64,000 nt of DNA, taken from Wuchereria bancrofti. Its lineage: Eukaryota; Nematoda; Chromadorea; Rhabditida; Onchocercidae. The number at the start of each line of letters is the position of its first letter. Positions within the stretch are counted from its first letter, which is position 1. The notes beneath the pieces were generated by a model, which worked only from the letters and a program-made list of their open reading frames with translations, was not told the origin of the DNA and did not search any database. Positions 1-10,540 of this stretch are shown here, piece after piece. A program made the translations under genes and the position numbers. The stretch is from contig SSBO01000007.1 in NCBI GenBank assembly GCA_005281725.1, positions 2,052,402 through 2,116,401 on the forward strand. The letters run 5' to 3'.

Positions 1-2359
1 CGAAGAAAATATAGAAAGGAAAGGGATCCTGATCTTCCAACCCTTACGTAAGCTTTTTTGACATTTGCATTACAGTAATTTCAGTAAGTTTCTCCTCGTC
101 CATTGTGATCCATAAATTTAAATTTCCAATCCTTATATTCAGATTGAACCGTCATCAGCTTTCAGTTATTATCCAAATGTCAAAGAACTTTTAACTCATA
201 ATGAAATTGAAACACGAGAATTCAACAACCCAATGTACCGTAGACCAACGATTGAGACAGTACCGATAAAAGTGATACCGGATGAACCAGTACCTATCGC
301 TAAGAGTGAGCAACTAAGAAATTCTTCAGTTACACGTACATATTTCTTTTATATACATGCTTTTACATGAAGTAACGAATTAAGGAAACTTTGTTTTCTA
401 CTTTCATTATATTTCATTTCAAGCTAAAATCTGCACTGAACATGAAAAATCTATAATATATCTTGATTTTCAGACGAATATGCAACTTTGGATTACGCCG
501 TACCATCAAGTATGGAGCCTTTATTGAAAAGTCAAGATTTTTTGCATGTGTTATTTGCCATTCCCACTTTTGATTTACTAACAAATTGTACTATTATTTT
601 CCTTTTTTTTCACTAAATTTATGTTAACTTGTCTTTGAGAGCGAAGATTAAAGAGTTAATTTATGTGGTAACTGTGTTATTCTAACTTCCAGTAACTACT
701 CGTTTACTTTAAGTCTGCTCACCTAGGTTTCAATGGTTCCATACAATAGTTTCAGTAAGGGATCGAGATTGAAAATGTGGACCTCATGGTTTACCATCAA
801 ACTATTTCTAACTACTTTGCGTCATCTGCATTCATTTCTTGAGTATGCTAACCTTATAATTTGCTCTCTGCCAAAACAAAAGGATTAGACTTTCAGCTGC
901 TAGATTTTCATATCATAAAGTTTGGGCACTGAATAGATGAATTACGCTGCCAGTTAATGTATTGAATGCCCATTTCTCCTAAATCGTTTATATTTTCTAA
1001 AATTATTGAATTGCTTCCAAAACTGACAACTTGTTGCACATACAGTAGAGATTGCTAGTATTGCTTTTAATAAATTTTAGAGATGTTTCACCTGTTTTAC
1101 GCATTGACGTCTCACCTATTTTCTGTTCACTCTTTCATTCTTGTATATTGTTTTCGACTTGTTTCATCATCACATCAATGGAAATCATTTTTTTAAGCTC
1201 TTCGTTCTTGTTCATATTTCTGCTTTATGCCTTTATTATCGTTCCTTTTAAAGTGTCATCCATTTTTTTTTTTTTTTCAGTTATCCTTCCGGGCTTCTTA
1301 TTTTATTCCTTCGATTTTCAAAATATTAATCTTCATCTTTCTGGAATTAAAATTGCAAAAATATAATGCGATATGAATATCTTTTTTTCAGGTCCATATG
1401 AAATTCCATTACATTCAACACCGTCACCGAGTACTCGATCCATAGGAAAACTAGGAAATGAGGAGAAAGAGTAAACATAGGGCGATTTGAATGGTTTCAC
1501 AAATATTTAAAGCAAGAGAGCTTGTTTTGCAAATCTAAACTTGAATTTTCAATATTTATTTTATTAATTCATCCACTGATTTATTTGTAGAATTTACTGT
1601 GCTTTTTATATCTCCAAAAATATATGATCAAAAGTTCATCTTCGGAAGCGAAAATTGGTCTACTGGTGAAATGAAAATTGCGTCTTTTATGATGTTTTTG
1701 TAGGAAGCGCAAATTTAATAAAATTTGGTCTTTAGAAGTTGAAACAGGCTGACTTTTTTCATATTTTTTGTCATCGATGTTTTTAAGGCAAGCCAAAGTT
1801 TTTTAGCTCTGTGGTATCAAATCAAGTTGTTATCGAAAATTTTCAAATTGTTTGTAATCGGTGTAATGAGTGTCATCCATGCATTGCTCGTTAATATTAT
1901 CTATCCCTTCCTCATTTTTCATTGTGACATTATTGGAACGTTATAATTTATTAATTTTTCATGTAAAGTGAATGGATTTTCCGAGGCTTGAGTTCAAATT
2001 GATGAAGCTCCTTATACCCGGTATATTGGAGTTACTTTTCCGTGACGATAATAAAAAAATGAAGTTCTTTCATTTTGTATTGCTATTTTCCATATTTATT
2101 CCCCGCCAAAAATTTTTTAACTATTTGTGATGAAATTGTATAGGCTGTATCCGATACGGCAGTTAGGGAATTTTTTTTTTTTTTTTGTCTTTCCTCTCAG
2201 TAATTTGTTTGCTCTTGTAAATACTGAAGTCATCATGTTGATTTATATAGGACCACTGTAAGTAAAGAAGTTGGATTACGCTTGTCAACTGAGGCTTTAG
2301 ATGAAGAATCAAACCATGGTTCTATGAATAATTTTGATCAATATCTAAGCATTGTGTGA
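1..2359 (+). CDS. C-terminal cytoplasmic tail of a single-pass receptor (partial gene)
   Basis: The last five exons of a gene that begins outside the window are visible at 1-47, 166-305, 474-509, 1392-1470 and 2251-2359. They join in one frame to about 136 residues and end in TGA. The segment opens with a basic run (RRKYRKER), as expected just inside a membrane span. It carries one endocytic NPxY motif (FNNPMY), a tyrosine pair (YATLDYA), a Ser/Pro-rich stretch (STPSPSTRS) and ends in LSIV, which fits a class I PDZ ligand (S-x-V). Known family logic: FxNPxY binds PTB-domain adaptors and clathrin machinery, and megalin (LRP2) combines an FENPMY motif with a C-terminal PDZ ligand. I infer an LDL-receptor-related or adhesion-type receptor; the ectodomain is missing, so the family is not settled. 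Exon 2 is taken at 166 rather than at the earlier CAG because only that choice keeps the frame open. Confidence 0.6.
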
Positions 2360-3331
2360 AAATTTATATGGAAATTATTTACAATTGTATATGCTTTTTT
2401 TATATTATTTGAAAAGATGAGTCTTTAATGTCACATAGTGATTCTGTTGTTTAAAATTATTTGAAGCTATGATTTATTCTGGAATTGGTGGGTGTTTTCA
2501 TGTTTCATTTGTATCAAAAATGAAACAGAATGCTGTATGCTGTTTCAAGTATACGTCTTGTAAGGTTTTCTGTGCATTACAATTGTAATTGTGCGATTCC
2601 ACTCATAATCTCTTGTCAACATTTTGAGATTTTGCTGCATGTAAAAAATACAGTCTCTCTTGAAATGGGTTGCTGATTTAATTTCTCCTACCACTTCAGT
2701 GGATATCGATCTTTTATATGAATAAGTGGAAGCTGAGAAGTTGGTGTTATGGATGATGCTTCTTGACAGTTTTAAAATTTCTAGGGTTCAAAAACGGAAC
2801 AGAGAAGAAAATATCGGCGTTCGTTATACATACGTGACAGGACACCCTTTCGTGGTGCTCAAGACATGTTAATTTCGAACTGTCCCATTTTAGAGTTAGG
2901 TCTTTATTTTTTCGTCTTCATACTGGTATATTACTGGAATTCAGAAGTAATTCTTCATGAAAGAGATTTAGAGTGGATAGTAGTTCATGCTAGACGTCAG
3001 AGAAATGTGTGAAATGAAGTGAAACGTCATTAATATCCATAAAGACAGCTGTATCTGAAGAACGAGAGATGCTTTTATGCAACTATGTTTTTACCTTGAA
3101 CTCTGCTGTTATACTATTCTTGTGGAGTAAAAAAGAAGTTTAAGAATATTATTTGTGATTTAGTGTATTCAGCGACCGCGTTTTTTTCTTTTTCCTCCAG
3201 AAGCGGTTTTGGTAGTCAGCTTCAAGTGAAATGGCATCTTCCTTAGAGCAGATGTTATTTTGAATGACTGGATAAACTGTTTTTTTTTTGTCCTCTTATA
3301 TGTTGTAAAATTCTTTCTTTTTTCTTATTTA
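2360..3331. other. Intergenic, no gene seen
   Basis: The 3' flank of the receptor gene and 5' flank of the Rab gene. I see AT-rich sequence, a T-rich tract near 3180-3190 and no open frame with convincing coding character. Confidence 0.5.
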
Positions 3332-3333
3332 AG
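3332..3333 (+). other. Putative trans-splice (spliced-leader) acceptor of the Rab gene
   Basis: A pyrimidine-rich run ending TTATTTAAG lies 45 bases before the Rab start codon, with no matching coding exon upstream. An unpaired acceptor this close to an ATG is typical of nematode SL addition. Inference only. Confidence 0.35.
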
Positions 3334-3378
3334 ATTTTTACCTCACATTACTGAATCGAAGAAATTTATCTCACTTGA

Positions 3379-4978
3379 ATGTCACCAGCTTTTTCTTCTC
3401 AAATTGTTAGACCAGATCTCAGAGCTAAAATCATTTTTGTTGGCAGAAGCGGTAAGTGAACGGATACGGTTTTCCTCTAGTCGCTCCTTTTTGATTTTTA
3501 AATTGAAGATTAGTAGCCTTTTATAGAAATAATTCATAAATTAATGCTTGATTTTATCAAGAGAACTTCTGGACTTAAACCAAACACTTATTTGCTGTTA
3601 AATTTTATATTTTTGCTGCAAAATTACTGTTTATTTGTCATTATATTTGTTGTGCACGCATCACATTTCAAATTTTCAGGTGTCGGGAAAACGAGCATCA
3701 TTCTTCGACATGATGGTCAAGGATTTTATAGTAAAGTCAGCCCGACACTAGGAGCTAGCTTCATTTCTTCGTTTTTGTATATTATAAAGTATTCCATAAA
3801 GTAGATACTATTGCTTGATAAAATTAATTTGGGATGGTAGACATCGTTTTGTATATCATTGTGTATGTTTTCAGTACATTAAAGTTCTTTTTGGTCATAA
3901 AGATGGCAGGATAGAATGGGGGACAATAAATCAAATATATATTAAGTAGGATTATTTGAACTTTTTATTTGGGCTTTGTTCTTTTCTGATAAAAACATGC
4001 ATTGGTTCACTAATTCTTATAACTAAAATTTTCAACATTATTGCTCAACTTTTTAAGTCTTAAAATTTAATCTGAAATTTATTATTTTTTAAGACTTCTG
4101 GATGGTAAAAGCGTCGAATTGCAAATATGGGACACAGCGGGGCAGGAACGATATGCGTCCATGGTAAATGCTATTGTTTTAGATTATTTTGAAGTGAAAG
4201 TTGTATAGAATAAACAGAATTTTTTTTTTTTCTTCGTTTTTTTGGTCAGGTGTCATTTAAAACTGTTGATCGTTTTCTAGCTTCCGATGTATCTACGTAA
4301 CGCAGTTGCAGCAGTAATCGTATACGATGTAACTGATCGCGATTCATTTTTTGAGATCAAGAAGTGGGTTAATGGTGAGTTTATTTATTTTTTTTCAGTG
4401 CTTATTAAGTGTTTTGTCTGTGGAGACAACTGGGTAATACTAAAGAAAGCCAAATATATATCTCGAATTAAATTGAAAGATATTCTTTTGTATTGATTAG
4501 GTTCGTTATGTACAGCAAACTGGTTTTACTTGTACGAAGCTGGCCTACAAATAGAAAATTTCTAGACTTGTTCCTGATTTTCATCATTTACTATGGAAGT
4601 AAGTTGAATGTTCTCTATTCATTTCAATATTTTTTGTTCATTTCAATATTTTTAGTTTTTGTTTTTGTAGAAGTCGAACGTGGCTCGACAGTTCCTGTCT
4701 CGTTATTTGTTGTTGGCAATAAATTAGATCTGGAAAGCGCTCGAGTGGTACAGTATCGTGAAGGAGCACAGTATGCCGAACAAATTGGTGCTGCTTTCCA
4801 CGAAACCTCGGCAATGAATGGTGAAGGTATTCGTAAAGTAATTATTGCTGTCGCAGAGCATTTACTAGAACGTCAGAACGGTGAGAGAAATGCAAAATCG
4901 ATGCAGTTGGACACCACTAATAATTTCGATCTTCTTAATGATCATAAAATTGGGAAGTCTTGTTGTTTCAAGAGCTGA
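3379..4978 (+). CDS. Rab small GTPase, Rab5/21/22-like
   Basis: Five exons (3379-3451, 3680-3776, 4094-4163, 4281-4374, 4671-4978) give 213 residues, a normal Rab length. The ATG is chosen because an in-frame TGA directly precedes it. Visible nucleotide-binding motifs: P-loop GRSGVGKTS (residues 22-30), switch I Thr within SPTLGASF, DTAGQE, GNKLDL, and ETSAM at the G5 position. The protein ends CCFKS, a CCxxx double-cysteine site for geranylgeranylation. SPTLGASF, the PMY-x-R segment and VIVYDVT resemble Rab22/31 and Rab21, regulators of early endosome traffic. The role as an endosomal membrane switch comes from the family. Odd point: the G5 motif is usually SAK but here reads SAM. The donor after 3776 (GTATAT) is picked because it gives the correct 14-residue spacing between ASF and the WDTAGQE strand. 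Confidence 0.9.
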
Positions 4979-5026
4979 TTATGTTGCCTAGGTTTTTTTT
5001 GCACATAGATCATGCTACTTTTTAAA

Positions 5027-5032
5027 AATAAA
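5027..5032 (+). terminator. Putative polyadenylation signal of the Rab gene
   Basis: AATAAA lies 49 bases after the Rab stop codon, a suitable position for the 3' end signal. Confidence 0.5.
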
Positions 5033-7747
5033 CTTGGAACTTTTATAAGTTGTTTAGCTACTCATTTTACTTACTTAAAAGAATTTTATAAAAGATTTAG
5101 ATTTCGCAAAACTGCAGTAGTGAAAACAGAGATATGTTAATAAATTTTATTTATTAAAAAAGTAACATAATTGTCCATATAATCTCTTACGCAGTAACTC
5201 TGATTTTCCAATTTATAAACGAAAATGTCATCTGAATAACCATCTAATTATTAACTTTCTTTGTTAGAGTTCCACCAGTTTCAGCATATGTCGTTTGGTT
5301 GACACGATCTTTATTTTACTGGAGTCATGCTAATCGCTTATAGTGGCGAACCATTAGTTGTCTATCTGTAAAAATGTGTCAATCATGATTTTCAGTCATC
5401 CTTATTTCCTTCGGGTTTACCCACTTATCCATTCCCGAATTTTTTGCGATTTTTTGAGCTTATAATATTAAGAGATCAGCCTTGATATTTGAGAAAGACG
5501 AGTCACACAACTTATTTTATAACTTCGGGAGCGACAAGTCCTCCTCCGTTTAACCTAGTTAGAAAACAGCTTACTTAATTTCGCAGGGTTTTATTATTCC
5601 TTTTGAGGCAGGTTTTTGTTTCTCTTTTGGGTTGTCCTTTGCTTTATTATAATATCTCTTTCGTTAAATTCCCGAAGAAAATTGATGTATTGCGAGGCTT
5701 TAACTGGAGTATAATTTTCACTTATATCCATATATATCTTCCAAAGTGTTATTTCCTTTTAAATTTGTTTAGAGCATTCCATATTTTAATTTTCTCCTTA
5801 TTTTCTGTCACTTTAATTTTCCTTTTAATTAAAATTTTTTTAAACCAAAATTGAATAACTTTTTCTTTTCTTATTACATTAGTTGCAAAACTATTTTAGC
5901 CTCACGCATTCTCATTTTCTTTTACTCGAGAGAAAAAATTTGATTCCATTATTTTTAACTGAAACTCAAAGTGCAATGCATTTTAGATTGAAGATGATAT
6001 TTCCTCACCAGTTACTTTTCTGAGTTTTTGGTATTTTGATCCGGATCCAAACATATCTTTTTGTTCCACTTGAAATTTGCATATTTTTATCGATGTACAG
6101 CAACTGTTCCTATTATCTCTTGATATCTAGTTCATTTCTCTTCTAGCTTTATATTTCTTTATGTTTGCCCTCGTTAATATTACATTTCATGATTTTAAAT
6201 GTTGTAATTGCTTTGCTAAACTGTTATGAGGTCAGAATAAAATTCCTTATTATGATAATTGTGGGCAGTTTTTAATTACAAAAGTTTTAGGTCAATTTTG
6301 TTTTGAACTAATTTTTGTCTAAAGTGGCAGTTATCTTTGATTTATGGGAAAGAGAAAAGATTGAAACTGTTCTTTTCTCTCCTTCTGCTGTTCAATTTGT
6401 TTCTTTTTCCTCGAGGGAGTTATAATTTTGCAAAAGTGCTTGGGAAAGAGATATGATTAAAAATCCAGAGAAATGAATTTAGGTAGACTAGGAATAAGAA
6501 GGAAATTTGGTGTTCAGGTGTTTTTAATAAAAGGTAGTGTAGGTATGGAAGCAGCGGAAATTTCATTTTTTGTTAGAATGTTAGAAGCACAATGAGCGGA
6601 AGAATAAATGCTTCTAAAGTTGGTTTTGCGAAAAATTCTTTGAGAAAAATGTGATTGTTAGGAAAGCCAAATTCTTGAGTTTAAATGAAAAAAAGTGTGG
6701 ACAAAGGTAAAACAGTTTATAGAATACAACGAACAGATTGACAGTTATTCTCTGGAAAAAATGTATATATTTCGGTGTTCGTACCAATTTATTCGTCCAG
6801 AAGGCTTGCGTGAAGTCATATGTTAGACATTATCAAATAAAAGATTTTAGGCATTGTAGAATTCAAACTGAATATGTAACAAGCGTAAAGTTTTTATTCG
6901 CTCTGTAAAAATGTTTTTTAATGTTTGAAGAAATTGGATTTTAAATGATTTGTATGTTTTCTAAGCTGAGAAAAACAAACTGGAAAGCAAATTTCAGTGT
7001 CTTTCTTAACTGCCCTTCTAAAGGATGTCCGCTTTCTGATTATTCATATTCTCTCTACCAACGATGCGTTGATCGGATCGCCTAGATTTATTGATCGAGC
7101 CGTCTATGATTTAAACTGAGCTTCTTCAAAAACCTCACAATGAATAAAATAATTAGCAATTGGGACAGGGAGCTGTGAATCACGGAGACAGCTATTGCAG
7201 CTTTCGATAACGAACTCATGATTAGGATTGAATGAACTGTGAAAAGGTTGGTTACAAAAAAAGCAAAGAAATATCCTAGCAAAAAAAAATTTTTAATTTT
7301 GTGGTCGAGATAAAAGTGCTTCACATCTGACAAATATTAAGCTGCAAAAAGGTTGATTAAACCGTACAGAACTGTCCCTATCACTGTCCAAAATTATCAT
7401 AATAAGGAATTTTATTTCAACCTCATTTACTTGATGTAGCAATGAGCAATTGCAATATTTAAAATCATGGGTAAAATGCTATACTCTATTAGCTATACTC
7501 TCTAAAATCTATTAGCTTCTTTTTCTTACTGAGTGATGACTTCTAGCTACTTTCTCTTTATTTGCACCAATTCTTTACAATTTAGTTATTGCAGTGATCC
7601 TTTTTTTTTTCTTTTTGTTAAATTTTGTGTAGTATCCAAACAAGTGCTTTTGAACGTTTCAATACTACAACCTTCCAAAACTTCGTCGATTGCTCTTAAC
7701 TTCGGAGTATTCTTTCAATTGCTTTTATTGTTGCTTTCCAATCTAGA
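5033..7747. other. Intergenic, AT-rich, no gene seen
   Basis: About 2.7 kb with many T and A runs. The open frames here are short, rich in Phe, Leu and Ile codons made by T-rich DNA, and lack splice-phase partners. I see nothing supportable in it. Confidence 0.45.
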
Positions 7748-8390
7748 TCATTTAGTTTGATAGATCGTAATTTGGCATAAAATTTTTTTTTTAACGGATG
7801 TCTTTCTGAATTTTTCAATTAAAACATTTTTAGTTGTATCATAGTTTTGAGAAGCAATATCGCAGCCTCCAACAGCTAGTCGAGCTTCTCGCAGAACATT
7901 AAATAATTCATTTTCTGAACGTTTGGAGGTTTACTTTTACTTATGAAGCCATTTTAAGTATTTCTTGCGAATAACCCAGGTCTTGAGTTGTGCGTTCTGC
8001 ACTTAAACGACGAATGCTAACTCATTTCTATATAGTTTTTTCTTAAGGAGTATCCAAAGCAAAACGATAGCTTCGCATTTAAATAGTTTATTCATAAGTC
8101 ATCATTTGGAAACAAGAAAAGCGAGAAAAGTTGGTTTAACCCCAACTAATCTTAAATAAAAGCTTCCTTTAAACATTTCTGCCAGTTTCCCTTTAAATAG
8201 GCCGGTGAATTTCCTATATTTGCATTAACGAAAGATATATTGAAGGAGCCTTCCGGTAAAACAAAACAGAGCACTTTATCCTCATCATTTGATTTTATTA
8301 ACGAACCCAACAACTTATATTAAAAGAAATAGTAATTAACAAAAGCTGCAACATCTTGCGCTATTAATTTAGAAATTCGCCACCATCATT
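7748..8390 (-). pseudogene. Decayed gene: interrupted protein-like segments
   Basis: Read on the minus strand, several consecutive stretches have balanced, protein-like composition but are broken by stops and a frameshift. From about 8387 to 8152 a frame includes KLIAQDVAAF, one stop (8320-8322), then EDKVLCFVLPEGSF and NIGNSPAYLKGNW before a stop. From 8018 to 7941 comes RRLSAERTTQDLGYS, ending in a stop. From 7930 to 7748, shifted in frame, come SENELFNVLREARLAVGGC and SQNYDTT. The gaps between the last two pieces are too short to be introns, so decay is more likely than splicing. I do not recognise the family. Filarial nuclear genomes are known to carry degraded Wolbachia DNA, so a bacterial origin is one possibility; an old host pseudogene is another. 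Confidence 0.4.
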
Positions 8391-9629
8391 TTTGTTTAGA
8401 AAAATTTGTGTACTAGAAAAAAGTTGCATACATTAGTTCTGATTAGAAAAACTATAAATATACCTGCGGAATTTTGGAGAGAATCGTTTAGGATAAAAAG
8501 CACAGCAACACTGAAAGCATTTTAACAATTGCTAATAAGTGAAAGTATTGATAGTCGCGCGATTTTTCAATCTAATTTTTTAATCTGAATTTTTTAATGC
8601 TACATTAATCACTAATATCATAACCATTCTTTAATAGTTAGAAATAAAGATTAAGTGAAGAAATGAAGGATATTTTAAAGGATTCTTCCATTTTTCTAAT
8701 CCAGTATGAAACAATATCCGGTACAAGACAGGACATTATTAAAATTCTTACAAACGGAACAATAGAATAGTAACATACTTCATTCAGTTATTCCAACATT
8801 AAAGAGAAGAAAAAAGCAAAAATAAATAAAGAACTGTAGGTGATATCTAAGAAATTATTAATGAAACTGTTTCCATAAATAAGCTATAATTATTTAGTTG
8901 CCCTGTTAGGAATTGTCCAATTGAATTTCCAATAATAATACTAGTTTCTCTTTAGACTTAAGAAAAATTCCTTTTTTATTTGGAATTATCTCCGGAAGAC
9001 TCACGTAAATTCTTCTTAATTCTACTTGATTTATGCTAAAATGAATCAAACAAACATTTATTCCTTTTTCCATTTCGTGAATTAAATTCACATGAAATAA
9101 AGTCTCGAAAAATTAAAATATTAAAATGAAGAAAATCGACAAAGAGTGAAAATAAAATGGGATTAAACGTAGAAAAAAGATGCTACTTGAGATCATGTAC
9201 TACGTAACAGTTCGAAAATGTTTGAATTTAATACTTTTTCACTCTTTTTTTCAGACATTGGTAGGATATAAGTTACTCTAAATATTAACTTTTAATTCGC
9301 TTTTTACTTTCCATCTTTATTTCACAATTTAGATGAAAAATTATTTGAGACACAGCACCTAGTACCAACACTTATCAACACTCTATCCTTCCCACTCACT
9401 GAATCACCCGATGTCTTCATGGATGATTTGCCTTCACTGTGTTTATCTTACGACACGTGAACAGAATTCGATGACGTGTCCTATCTGTTGTGTACAATGA
9501 AGATAAATTTATCTTTAATCTTCTTCATTCTCTATCTATCTGTGTGTTCCTTTAGCAGTTTATTGATTTCTTGTTTTTAAATATTCAAAGACAACAAATG
9601 TACAAGTTTACAGAATGATATTATCCCAT
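8391..9629. other. Intergenic, no firm gene
   Basis: Mostly AT-rich. A minus-strand stretch around 8466-8515 sits between a TTTCAG and a CAG|GTATAT and stays open in one frame, and another around 9340-9450 stays open for about 38 codons. Neither can be joined to anything, so no gene is called. Confidence 0.35.
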
Positions 9630-10533
9630 CTAGATTAACATCTGATGAGCTGATCTCTGCGGATTAATTCTTAGGAGCTGCACTTGATTCTCTTGAAACC
9701 GTATCTGGATCGAATTTCCTGAGACCTCATTGTAATCACCCCGGACCGTTGTTGTATGAAGCGTACCGCCCTGTCCACTCACTTCACCATTCCGCAATCG
9801 ACGCGTCATCATTCCTTTCCTCACACCTGGGATAGGTGTGTGTATGTGAAAAAGGAGACGACAAAAGAAGGTGAGAATGGCGGGACTTGTTGAGGTGTAA
9901 AAGAGTAGAGAATTACTGATATGAATTGTAAGAGAAATAGGAGCGGGAGGAAATATATTTATGAGTTGGTACAACTTGTTGATGTTAGGTAATGATGATC
10001 GAACCAAGTAGGTCATCCGGTATAAAAAATAAAGTTTCTAACTGAACTTTTTTTGGTAGAGTATAGTAAAATGAATGTACAGTAGTATGTGTGTTGAGTG
10101 TTATTTGCTGCTTTGATAAAGACATCCTTCCAGTTTTGTTTTAGATTGACAGAATTTAAGAAACTCATTGAAATATTTCATTACTTCTGCGACATAGACG
10201 ATACTCTTGAAAGTGGGTTACTACGATTTCTCTCGATAGATGCCATTGCGACCCTCCCTCTCTCTTTCTCTCTCCTTCCCTCTCTCATCTTATTTGTCTC
10301 ATCATGTTCTCTATCACTTTCGCTCCCTCACTTCCGTTGCTATTGCTACTTCAATGTGTTCCTTACTTCTCTATCCATTCATATGTTTGTCATTTATCAG
10401 TTAAGGGATTTTATTTGCGAATTCGTCTAGCTTACCTTTCGCATATCTCCGTGTGCAATTAACAAAGCCGGTGATGCGAACTGCATAATATGTATCTTCT
10501 GTGTATGGGTGAAACGACAGTCCAACGCTATCA
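9630..10533 (-). CDS. 3' end of an unidentified gene (two exons)
   Basis: Two minus-strand exons fit each other exactly. Exon 10436-10533 follows TTTATCAG, stays open throughout (it includes FHPYTEDTYYAV and TGFVNCTRRYAKG) and ends at a GTAAGC donor leaving one base. Exon 9630-9826 follows CTATCCCAG, supplies the missing two bases and runs 64 residues (GMMTRRLRNGEV, GNSIQIRFQENQ) to TAG. Together they give about 97 C-terminal residues. No start codon exists in this frame before the upstream stop, so at least one more exon must lie at higher coordinates, within or beyond the opposite-strand ero-1 gene. I do not recognise the protein. The last exon is Gly/Arg/Thr rich and has no membrane segment. 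The frame and splice agreement are seen; that the gene is expressed is inferred. Confidence 0.45.
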
Positions 10534-10540
10534 CTGATAA

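Noticed and set aside
1052..1366. 104-codon hydrophobic frame
   Set aside because: It lies in the intron between two phase-matched receptor exons and is made of T-rich Phe/Leu/Ile codons.
5603..5854. 83-codon hydrophobic frame
   Set aside because: T-rich intergenic sequence, no splice sites and no recognisable motif.
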